From Candidatus Aminicenantota bacterium (lineage in GTDB: Bacteria > Acidobacteriota > Aminicenantia > UBA2199), in contig JAPKZK010000075.1 of the NCBI GenBank assembly GCA_026393835.1, positions 24,089 through 88,088 of the forward strand: a stretch of DNA of 64,000 bases, in the 5' to 3' direction. Position 1 is the first letter of the stretch; every line of letters starts with the position of its first letter. Positions 1-8,600 of this stretch are shown here, piece after piece. The position numbers and the translations under genes were made by a program. Under the pieces are notes generated by a model. It was given only the letters and a program-made list of their open reading frames with translations, did no database searches and was not told where the DNA came from.

Positions 1-3000
1 GCCGGGTCCATGGTTAAGGCGGTTGCCACATGCGTCTCTGTCGGACCGTAATGATTGTGAAAATATACTCCATGGTCCTTTAAATATTTCCTGAAACTAT
101 CGGTAACGATGGGTTGCTCCCCGGCGGTTACGATGTGCTCCACACAAGATGGAAAAATTGCGGCGTATTCCTCCAGGTTGAAAACGAATTTCAAAAACGA
201 GGCAGGTAAAAATAATGTTTTCAGGACATTCCGCCGGATAACCTCGAACAACCGGGGGAAATCTCTTATTATTTCCCTGTCCGCCAACATTAGCATTCCC
301 CCGGCCAACAAGGTAGAAAATATTTCCTGGAACGATACATCGAAACTGATGGTGGTAAACTGTAACACACGGCTGAAATCGATGGGGGTATACCGGCGCT
401 GGTACAAAAGTAGATTCCGTACGTTCCGGTGTTCCAACATAACGCCTTTGGGTCTCCCGGTGGACCCGGAGGTGTAGATGAGGTAAATAGGATTTGAAGG
501 GCTTAGAAGGTAAGAGGGTAAGAAGGTAAGAGGGTAAGAAGAACTTTTTGGGGATTGGGAGATTTCTTCTAAGAGAACTTTCTCACCTTCCCACCTTCTC
601 ACCTTCTCACCTTCTTTATTGTTGGTGGTAACCAACAATTTGGTTGCACTGTCTTTTAGCATGTAATCGATGCGCTCTTGCGGCAATTCCGGGTCGATGG
701 GCAAATAGGCGCCGCCGGCCTTTAATATGCCTATAATTCCTATTATCATTTCAATAGAACGTTCAATCTTGACAGCCACAATATTGTCCGGCAGGACGCC
801 TTTTTCTGCTAATACATGGGCCAGGGAATCGGTTTGTTCGTTTAATTGGCGGTAGGATATTTGTATTTGTGTTTGTGTTTGTGTTTGTGTTTGTATTTGT
901 GTTTGTGTTTGTGTTTGTATTTGTGTTTGTACTTGTGTTTGTATTTGTAGAGACGTTGCGCGCAACGTCTCTACAGCGGTTGCCCCTACCAGGGCAATAT
1001 GATCCGGCGTTTTTTCCGCCTGGCGCCGGAACAGGTCATGGATTAGCGGTTTACCTTCAAATTCCACTGCCGGACCGGTACAATCACGCAATATTTGCTG
1101 TTTCTCTTCTTCGCTGAGAATTTCAAGCTGCGCTATTTTTTGATCCGGCGCCGCCGCCGCCGCACTTACGATCTTCTTGAAGTACCCGATAAACCGGTCG
1201 ATGGTCCCGGGCTTAAACAGTTTGGTGCAAAACTCGAATGTAAAGGTGATCCCGTCCTGGGATTCCACGGCGTCCAGGCTCAGATCGAATATGGCAATGC
1301 CCCTCTCATATTCATACGGCCTTATTGTCATGCCGGGAACTTCTATTTTTACGTTATTTTCATACTGGCTCTCAAAATTCAATAGGTTAAATATGGTATC
1401 GAAAATCGGGTTCCGGCTGACATCACGATTTATCTGCCGGGTCGCCTGCTCCACCAGGTCCTCGAACGGGTAATCCCGATTCTCAAAAGCCGCCAGGGTG
1501 CTTTTCCTGACTTCTTTTAAAAATTCCCGGAAAGTTTTTTCTCCCGAAGGGGCATTTCGCAGGGCCAGGGTGTTGACCAGCATCCCGATGATACCCTGGA
1601 GGTCCGCATGATTCCTACCGGCAATGGGCGTCCCAATTACGATATCTTCCTGGCCGCATATTTTCGCCAACATGATGTTGTATAGGGAAAGCAACGCCAT
1701 AAAAAGGGTGACGTCCTCTTTTAACGCCAAACTTCGCAGCGCCCCGGCCTGCTCCCGGCTAATCTCGAACTGCGTCCTGTTCCCTTCGAAACTCTGGAGC
1801 GCCGGCCGGGCATAATCCGTCGGGAGATTCAATACCGGCAACTCGCCTTCGAATATCCCCAGCCAGTAGGCGCCCTGCGCTTTCACGGCTTCCCGCTGCT
1901 TATCGCTGTTTTGCCAATGGGTGTAATCTTTGTACTGGATACGAAGCACCGGCAGGGTCTCCCCCGCATAAAGCGCGGCAAACTCCCGAATCAATATACC
2001 GATAGAAGATCCGTCGGTAATGCTGTGATGCATATCCACCATGAAAAGGTAACTATCATTGCCCATTTCCGCCAACCCCACACGAAGTAACGGCGCACAC
2101 GATACATCAAAAGGACGAATGAAGGATTTTATAATTGCCTCCGGCGGCCAGAAACCCTTTTGAAAAAGGGTTTCTGGACTTCCTAAAACTTTTAATAAAG
2201 TCCGTGTTTGTCCGTGTTCGTCCGTGGCTAAATCATAATACTCGATTTTGAACTCCACTTCTTTGCGAATGCGCTGGACCACTTCTCCATTTATTAATTC
2301 AAATGACGTACGCAGGCTTTCATGCCTGGCCACCAGCGACTGGAAAACACTTTCCATTCGGCCCCGGTCCACCCGGCCTGCCAATCTAAAAAGCAGGGGA
2401 GTATTGTAACCGGTGCTGCCAACCTCGATCTGCTGCAAAATATAGATGCGCTTCTGCACCGATGATAAGGGGTAGTATTCTTTCTCCTCCACCGGCTCGA
2501 CGGCGGCGTATTTATCGACGCCAACGCCCCTGGATTTTATGTATTCGGCCAACCCCCTGATGGTGGGCGTGTCAAACACCTGGGGAATAGGCACCCTGGC
2601 GTCCATCTGCTTGTGGATTTCGGCAACTACGGTAATGACCTTTAAAGAATCCCCCCCCAACTCGAAAAAATCATCCAGGACGCCCACCTCGCGAATGCCG
2701 AAAAACCGCTGCCAGATGCCGGTAAGGACCTGCTCGATTTCATCGGACGGGGGCTCGTAAACGGCGCTTAATTGGGGTCTTAGATATAAGCCCGGCACTT
2801 CCTTTGCCACTTTTGCCGCGGTTTTTTCAGCTTTCGCGGGAGAAAGCCCGGTTAAAGCCGCCAGGGGGTCGCCGCCAACGTCTTCGATCCAGTAGCGCTG
2901 CCGTTCAAAAGGGTACGTGGGCAGGGAGATACGGCGCCCCTTTTGTTGGGCGGGCCAATCGACGGTCCCGCTTTCCAGCCAGGCGGTTCCTGCTTTTCTC

Positions 3001-4616
3001 AATAACTCAACCGGCGCGGATGGTTCTTCGCGCAAAGGATCGACGCCAGCGGCTAATGCTTCGACGGCTTCCGCCGCATTGGAACATATAATCATGCGCC
3101 GGCGGCTGAAGGTTTTCCGGCCTACCTGCAGGGTATAAGCCGCATCGGCCAGGTTCACCCCGGGATTATTCTTGAAATATTCGGCCAGGTTCCGCGTGAT
3201 GGTCTCCAACGCGGATTCGGTCCGGGCGGAAAAAAGGATTAATTGGGGGACAGCGGGAGCGGGGGTGGCAGCCACAACTGCCAACTCGGGACGGACCGGC
3301 GGTTCTTCTAATAATATAAAGGCGTTGGTGCCGCCGATGCCGAAGGAACATACCCCGGCCCTTAGGGGGGTTAAGGGGTTTGCACCTCTCTCCCATGGGG
3401 TTAACGCGGTATTGACATAAAAGGGGCTGTCGATCAAATCGATTTTGGGGTTGGGGGTTTCAAAATACAGGGAAGGCGGGATCAGGCGACGTTGGATTGC
3501 CAGTACGGTTTTAATAAGCCCGGCCATGCCGGCGGCGACGTCCAGGTGCCCGACGTTGGATTTGACGGACCCGATGGCGCAATATGCTTTTTTAGCGCTT
3601 TTAAATGCTTCTTTCAGGGCTTCCATTTCAATGGCGTCGCCCAACGCGGTGGCGGTGCCGTGGGCCTCGATATAATCGATATCTCCCGGCGCCAGCCGCG
3701 CTAATTTCAACGCGGTCCGCATCACATCGGCGATTCTTTTTTTCCCAGGCGCGGTGTAACTGGACTTAGCGATGCCGTCATTGTTCACAGCCGAAGCTTT
3801 AATTACACTTTTGATGTTATCCCCATCCGCCAGGGCGTCTTTGAGACGTTTCAATAAAACGACCCCGATGCCTTCGCCGAAAACCGTACCTGTTGCCCGG
3901 GCGTCAAAAGACCGGTTGTGCCCGTCCAGGGAGAGGATCATGCCTTCCTGGTACAGGTAACCGGTTTTATCGATGGGTTGAGCGGAAACGGCGCCGGCCA
4001 ACGCCATGTCGCATTCGCCGGTCAGTAGGGACCGGCAGGCCTGGTGAACGGCCACCAGGGAAGTGGAACAGGCGGTATAAAGGGTAATGCTGGGGCCCTT
4101 TAAATCGAGCTTGTGGGACACGCGGGTGCTTAATAATAAACTGGTGTCCAGGAGATGAACGGCCTGCTCAACCCCGGCCCGGAGGTCTTTCAACATCCGC
4201 GCCGCACGCCAGGAAAATCCGTCCGCTATGCCGGCATAAAGTCCCACCGCACCTTTATAAGCGGTGGAATCGTAACCGGCGTCTTCCAACGCCTCCCATG
4301 AACATTCGAGGAACAGCCGTATCTGCGGGTCCATGGCTTCGGCTTCCCTGGGACTGAACCCGAAAAAGGAGGAATCGAAATTCTCTTTGCCTATGAGAAC
4401 GCCGTAGGCTTTTACGTAATCGGGGTTGTCCAACAGCGTTTCACTGACCCCGCATTCCTTTAATTCTTCGGTGGAAAAAAAGGAGATGGTTTCGACGCCG
4501 TTTTTTAAGTTTTCCCAGAACCGCTCAAGGGTCCCGGCGCCGGGGAATTTGCCGGACATACCGGTTATGGCGATTTCCAGGCCGGTCTCGATGTTTTTTG
4601 GGTTGTTATTTTTCAT
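1..4616 (-). CDS. Hybrid PKS-NRPS: KS, no AT, carrier, C, A (3' end outside window)
   Basis: Open frame from an ATG at 4616 to the window edge (1538 codons, no stop). Residues about 10-430 are a ketosynthase with all three catalytic residues: Cys183 in TACSTS, His in EAHGTAT and His in NVGHLD. The KS-AT linker passes directly into the post-AT linker (YPFERQRYW), so the acyltransferase is absent and loading must come in trans or not at all. A carrier domain (GGDSLK, about residue 654), a condensation domain (HHSITDG, about 860) and an adenylation domain (YIYTSGSTG-type core, FDVSFQE) follow. The A-domain pocket residues read D,V,Q,L,V,A,H,V,A, close to the known proline code; Pro is an inference. 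Repeats are embedded in frame: a hairpin element, a (QT)n hexamer tract, the VETLRATSLQ palindrome and a purine-rich inverted repeat. It is the last gene of the assembly line inside the window; any further domains or thioesterase lie off the edge. Confidence 0.9.
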   Translation of the reverse strand, partial: MKNNNPKNIETGLEIAITGMSGKFPGAGTLERFWENLKNGVETISFFSTEELKECGVSETLLDNPDYVKAYGVLIGKENFDSSFFGFSPREAEAMDPQIRLFLECSWEALEDAGYDSTAYKGAVGLYAGIADGFSWRAARMLKDLRAGVEQAVHLLDTSLLLSTRVSHKLDLKGPSITLYTACSTSLVAVHQACRSLLTGECDMALAGAVSAQPIDKTGYLYQEGMILSLDGHNRSFDARATGTVFGEGIGVVLLKRLKDALADGDNIKSVIKASAVNNDGIAKSSYTAPGKKRIADVMRTALKLARLAPGDIDYIEAHGTATALGDAIEMEALKEAFKSAKKAYCAIGSVKSNVGHLDVAAGMAGLIKTVLAIQRRLIPPSLYFETPNPKIDLIDSPFYVNTALTPWERGANPLTPLRAGVCSFGIGGTNAFILLEEPPVRPELAVVAATPAPAVPQLILFSARTESALETITRNLAEYFKNNPGVNLADAAYTLQVGRKTFSRRRMIICSNAAEAVEALAAGVDPLREEPSAPVELLRKAGTAWLESGTVDWPAQQKGRRISLPTYPFERQRYWIEDVGGDPLAALTGLSPAKAEKTAAKVAKEVPGLYLRPQLSAVYEPPSDEIEQVLTGIWQRFFGIREVGVLDDFFELGGDSLKVITVVAEIHKQMDARVPIPQVFDTPTIRGLAEYIKSRGVGVDKYAAVEPVEEKEYYPLSSVQKRIYILQQIEVGSTGYNTPLLFRLAGRVDRGRMESVFQSLVARHESLRTSFELINGEVVQRIRKEVEFKIEYYDLATDEHGQTRTLLKVLGSPETLFQKGFWPPEAIIKSFIRPFDVSCAPLLRVGLAEMGNDSYLFMVDMHHSITDGSSIGILIREFAALYAGETLPVLRIQYKDYTHWQNSDKQREAVKAQGAYWLGIFEGELPVLNLPTDYARPALQSFEGNRTQFEISREQAGALRSLALKEDVTLFMALLSLYNIMLAKICGQEDIVIGTPIAGRNHADLQGIIGMLVNTLALRNAPSGEKTFREFLKEVRKSTLAAFENRDYPFEDLVEQATRQINRDVSRNPIFDTIFNLLNFESQYENNVKIEVPGMTIRPYEYERGIAIFDLSLDAVESQDGITFTFEFCTKLFKPGTIDRFIGYFKKIVSAAAAAPDQKIAQLEILSEEEKQQILRDCTGPAVEFEGKPLIHDLFRRQAEKTPDHIALVGATAVETLRATSLQIQTQVQTQIQTQTQTQIQTQTQTQTQIQISYRQLNEQTDSLAHVLAEKGVLPDNIVAVKIERSIEMIIGIIGILKAGGAYLPIDPELPQERIDYMLKDSATKLLVTTNNKEGEKVRRWEGEKVLLEEISQSPKSSSYPLTFLPSYLLSPSNPIYLIYTSGSTGRPKGVMLEHRNVRNLLLYQRRYTPIDFSRVLQFTTISFDVSFQEIFSTLLAGGMLMLADREIIRDFPRLFEVIRRNVLKTLFLPASFLKFVFNLEEYAAIFPSCVEHIVTAGEQPIVTDSFRKYLKDHGVYFHNHYGPTETHVATALTMDP
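499..619. repeat. Inverted pair of purine/pyrimidine tandem repeats inside A domain
   Basis: Tandem GAAGGTAAGAGGGTAA-type units at about 505-540 are followed at about 580-617 by CACCTTCTCACCTTCT-type units in the opposite sense, so the two arms can pair. The tract sits between adenylation motifs A2 and A3 and is translated on the minus strand without a stop. The homologous linker of the upstream A domains carries a different repeat family. Confidence 0.75.
859..946. repeat. Hexanucleotide microsatellite (TTTGTG)n inside A domain
   Basis: About 15 units of TTTGTG/TTTGTA. On the coding (minus) strand they encode 15 dipeptides, Gln followed by Ile, Thr or Val, inserted at the N-terminal edge of the adenylation domain directly after the VETLRATSLQ palindrome. 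The unit length is a multiple of three, so gain or loss of units changes linker length without a frameshift. Confidence 0.95.
947..974. repeat. 28-bp perfect palindrome, copy 1
   Basis: Perfect palindrome with half-site GTAGAGACGTTGCG. On the coding strand it gives VETLRATSLQ at the entrance of the adenylation domain. The identical 28 bp recur at 12095 and 19823 at the homologous codon position of two other A domains. Confidence 0.97.
2145..2199 (+). repeat. Hairpin element, copy E1 (inside C domain)
   Basis: Runs GCCTCCGGCGGCCAG, then a hairpin GAAACCCTTTT/AAAAGGGTTTC, then GGACTTCCTAAAACTTTT. It lies in frame in the C domain of the downstream hybrid gene, just before the conserved FIRPF segment, and adds about 20 residues (TLLKVLGSPETLFQKGF and following) compared with the C domain at 13.2 kb, which has the same flanks without it. 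Related copies occur near 8.97, 14.24, 31.76, 38.13, 54.42, 57.53 and 63.07 kb. Confidence 0.85.
2201..2227. repeat. TCCGTGTTTG-type short tandem repeat in C domain
   Basis: Three 10-bp units (TCCGTGTTTG, TCCGTGTTCG, TCCGTGGCTA) encode the segment ATDEHGQTRT on the minus strand. The same tract occurs at 13259 in another C domain at the homologous position. A third C domain (17.8 kb) lacks the tandem. Confidence 0.8.
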
Positions 4617-4670
4617 TTTTACGCCTGGGGATTTAGTGATAATTATAAATTATAAATTATTAATTATTAA

Positions 4671-5129
4671 TTATAAATTATAAATATCCACTGCAAAAAT
4701 TTTATTCCCGGTTTGCTTTTCCTTGAGGTCCGAATGCAAATAATCCAGGCCCACTTTCAATTTGCCGCCGGGTTGGTGCGCTGTGTCCCACCCGGCGGAG
4801 CGGTCGTTGGCGGCCAGCAGGACAAAATTCATTTTACCGGCTGAGCCGCTCAGTTTGGTCGCCCAGCCCGGGTCTGCAATCAGGCGCGTATGTACGGGCG
4901 CGATCATCATGCCGTTAGCGATAATGGTAAAATCCGGCACGTCTTTGCTTTCCATGAAAAATGGCCGCTTCTCGCTGTAAAAAATGGGGTACCTGCGGTT
5001 CACCGCTACCTGGAAGGCGTCGCTCTCTACCTGGCTGAAATCCGGCCCCGAGGTCTTTATACAGGACGGCGGCCCGGCTAAAACAGCGCCCGCAATAATT
5101 AACCCGGCTAACAATATTTTTTTCATCAT
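4671..5129 (-). pseudogene. Truncated DUF5916 fragment behind a signal peptide
   Basis: An ORF of about 152 residues starting at 5129, chosen because AAAGGAG lies just upstream; an in-frame alternative start exists at 5153. It opens with a secretion signal (MMKKILLAGLIIAGAVLAG). The body (DFSQVESDAFQV, YPIFYSEKRPFF, GKMNFVLLAA) matches my memory of the internal part of DUF5916 proteins, which are normally several hundred residues long with an N-terminal sugar-binding-like domain and an outer-membrane-barrel-like C-terminus. Both ends are missing, so it is either a gene remnant or a short secreted domain reusing a signal peptide. It lies between two assembly-line genes, and no biosynthetic role is evident. 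Its end runs into an AT-rich TAAATTAT repeat tract. Confidence 0.65.
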
Positions 5130-5201
5130 ACGCTTTTCTCCTTTTATTACCATACCCGGCTGCCGATGGCAAACAAAAATCTACCTGGAAGGGGCAACGA
5201 T

Positions 5202-5584
5202 GTCATTTCATAACAGGAAAATGCTTTAATATAATGGGAAAATATAACGATGTAATAGGAAAATGTCTTACTGTAAAGGGCAAATACTATAATTTAAAGG
5301 GAATATATCTATTTGTAAGAGGAAACTGCCTTAATGTAATAAGAAAATAGAATAATGCAATGGTAAAATGCGACATTGCAATATTGCAATGTGATATTTT
5401 CCCGTTGCTTATTCATATTTTCCCTTTACATTGCTACATTTTCCCATCACTTCGATGCATTTTCCTATTGAACAATTCCATTTTCCTTTTACAAACTTAT
5501 ATTTTCTTATTAGTACATCATATTTTCATTATACACTAAAATATTTTCATATTATCGTTTCTTATTTTCCTATTCTGTCAGGGC
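5202..5584. repeat. Inverted array of 17 degenerate 21-bp repeats around a central palindrome
   Basis: This fills most of a gene-free stretch (5130-5650). Nine direct units with core ATTTTCC begin every 21 bp: the TTTT cores lie at 5397, 5418, 5439, 5460, 5481, 5502, 5523, 5544 and 5565. Eight units in the opposite orientation have the mirrored core at 5218, 5239, 5260, 5281, 5302, 5323, 5344 and 5365. Both arms are symmetric about 5382.5, the exact centre of ATTGCAATATTGCAAT (5375-5390). The unit consensus is roughly ATTTTCCYNTTACATT plus five variable bases. Several arm-to-arm units are partly complementary beyond the core. The array is inside the presumed transcript between two assembly-line genes. 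The right arm is open as [HY]FPIxxx heptads, but the left arm has stops when read the same way, so I favour a DNA or RNA element over a peptide. Confidence 0.9.
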
Positions 5585-5650
5585 ATCAAGGATTTTTTAA
5601 TAATAAAACCCTTGGTGTTTCTTGGCGCCTTGGTGCCTTGGTGGCTATTT

Positions 5651-8600
5651 TCATTCAAAATTCCTGAAGGCATCGATGGTGTTGTGCAGTAAATCTTCGA
5701 CTTTATTTAAATCTTCCGGTTGGGATTCGGCGGCGGTTTCATCTAATTCCAGGTACCGGCCCAGGGTATGGATGGTGGGGTATTCGAACATGACCACGAT
5801 GGGGATATCCCTGGCGATTTTCTTCTTTAGTGTATTATTGATATGGATCATATCCAGCGAGGTAATGCCGAATTCGAAGAGGTTATCGTGGATCCCTACC
5901 TGTTCAAAACCGAAGAAGGTTTGTAAAATCCCGGCGAAGGTTTTTTCAAAGTCAGTGGAAGGGGGTTGGTATTCGGCGGTAATTTCGGGGCGGGGGCGTA
6001 AAACCCGGGAAGCGTTGGCCATTTCTATTTCTTCGCTGTCGCCTGCGCCGGAAACTCCGGCGGAGTCCATGGCCCGGAGCCGGGCGAATAAATCCCAGGT
6101 GGAAACAATTACCTGGGGATAATTGGCCGCCAGGACGCGGTCAAAGACTTCGGTTCCCTCCGCAGTGAGCATCCCGAACCTGAGCAGCGCTTCCGAATCC
6201 TCGATATTCCTGGTTTCCACCAGTTGCCTGACGGTATCGACGCCCATACCTACTTCTTTCCAGGAATCCCAATCGATTGCCGTGGTGAAAACTCCTTCTT
6301 CATGGGTTTTTCGATAGGCAAAGGCATCCAGGAAGGCATTGGCGGCGCAGTAGGCCGCCTGGCCGAATAGACCGGTAACGGCGCTGAGGGACGAGCATAA
6401 TATGAAGAAAGCGGGTTTGATATTTTTTTCTTTTAGAACCTGGTCCAGTACCAGTGTTCCTTTTATTTTGGGGTGCAGGACAGGGGCGATGGATTCCTTT
6501 GTCCTTAGGGGGATCATGCCGCCGTCCGGCAGCCCGGCGGCGTGGATCACGCCATCGATGGTCCCGAACCGTTCCAGGGCCAGGTTGACGGCGGCCCGCA
6601 TTTGTTCCGGGTCGGCGACGTCGGCGCTGCAAAACAGCACCTCGGCCCCTGATTTTTCCAGTTCCTGTACTTTTCTCATTTTTTGGGCCGCCGGGTCCTC
6701 TTCCTGGTGCGAGGTCAACCAGCGGTCCCATTCTTCCCTGGCGGGAAAGACTGAACGGCCGGTAAGGACCAACCGCGTCCGGGTATTCGTTTTCTTTACC
6801 AGGTGTTCCGCCAAAGCGAGTCCTATGCCGCCGAGACCGCCGGTAATGAGATAAACGCCCCCTTCCGCCAGGGGCGATTTATTATCATGGTGGAGCCGGG
6901 TCGGCTCAAATAGTTGCACCCAGCGGTACTCGCCTCGGTAAGCGACGGCTTCATCGGGAGTATCCATATGGAACTCGTTTAAAATTTGCTCCACCGGGAG
7001 TTCTTCCTTGCGGCTTCCGGGCCCCGGGAGCTGGATATCGACGCTGCGGCATTTGATGTTGAAGTATTCCCTGGGGATGACTTTTACCGCGCCCAGCAGC
7101 GCGGCTTTTTCCGGGTGTAATTTCTCTTCGGAGGTCACCCGCTGGAGGTTATTTGAAATAACCATGATTTGCATGGGGTCTTTTAGGCCCTGTTTACCGG
7201 CGGCCTGGGCGAGATAAATCAAACTGTAAAAACCCAATTCTTCTATTTTGTCAACTTCAATCTCTTCACCTTCACCCGTTACATTCCAGAAATGGGCAGT
7301 TCGGCAAGGTATTTTATTCAAGTGCTTGAAAAGGTCCAGGTAATCGTGGGGTTGGCCGGGATTGATAATATACTCTTTTGCCCCGGTTGCCGTGAATGCG
7401 GGTCCCTGGGTAACGCGGATCACTTCGCGGCCCTGCTGTTCCAACCGTCGGGCAAACCGTTCTCCCAGGCCGGCGCCATCGATAAAGATGAGCCAATCGC
7501 CGGGGTTCAGTTCGGTGTTGTTGTGGGGTAAAACGGAACGTTTCCAGGTGGGGATATAGAACCAATCGGCAATATTTGTTTTTTTAGTCGGTTGGGCGTT
7601 TCCAGGTTGTATTGCCGCGGCGGCGCTCATTTTCAGCGGGTCGCCGTCGATCCGGTACCGTTGTTCTTCGAAGGGGTAGCCGGGCAGCGAAACGCGCCGT
7701 CTTTTTTCTTCGCGGTTAAACTGCGCCCAATCGATGGCTGCGCCGGAGAGCCACAACCGGCCCAACCGGTTTAATAAATACCGGGCGTCGTGGTGTGTTG
7801 CCATGTTCCGGCATTGGGCCTGGTCCAGCAGGTTGAAGGCCGGGTATGTGGACTGGCCTTCGGGGCCGGTATGGTGTCTGATCAGTGTACAAAGATCATA
7901 ACCGGGCCCGATTTCCAGGAAAGCGGGGTGGGGGAGGGTCGGATTGTTTAACAATTCTTTGATCCCGTCCGCGAAGCGGACGGTGTTTCTTAGGTGCGTC
8001 GCCCAGTAGCCGGGGTCCTGGGCTTCCGGGGGGGTGATCCATTTACCGGTAACATTGGAGATATATGGAATTTGGGGTTCTTTCAACTTGAAACGGGCGA
8101 CGGCGTCGCGGAATTTTGTCAATACGGGTTCCATCATTTTGGAATGGATAGCGTGGGAGGTAGGCAGGGGTACGCAAAGGGTTTTCTTTTCTTTCATCAT
8201 GGCGTCGAAGGTTTCCACCTGGTCCGTGGGTCCGGCGATGACGCAGGAGGGGCCGTTATCGATAGCGACTGAAAGCGCCGTGAAATTTTTTAAAAGGGGT
8301 AACAATTCTTGTTGGGGTAGGGGTATGCTGAGCATGGCGCCGGAAGTGACTTCCTGTATGATGCGGCTGCGTTGGACTACCAGGTTAAGGGCGTCTTCCA
8401 GGGACAGCACGCCGGCGATGCAAGCGGCGGTATATTCGCCGAAGCTGTAGCCCATCATGGCGCGGGGTTGGACGCCCCAGTGCATGACCAGTTTTGCCAG
8501 GGCATATTCGATCATAAAAACCTGTAACTGGACGCTTTCGGGATCGGCGTTAATATAGGTCCTATAGGACCTATTGGACCTATTTTTATCGAGGATTTCG

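Noticed and set aside
869..1117. ORF rich in Phe-Val on the plus strand
   Set aside because: Shadow of the (QT)n microsatellite in the NRPS adenylation domain on the opposite strand.
5202..5584. CRISPR array
   Set aside because: Units are only 21 bp with a 5-base variable part, point in both directions around a centre, and no cas genes are present.
5431..5667. ORF of 78 residues with HFPI/YFPI heptads in the 21-bp array
   Set aside because: It follows only because the repeat is 21 bp and the arm is T/C-rich. The mirrored arm has stops, no ribosome-binding site is present, and the DNA symmetry explains the pattern better.
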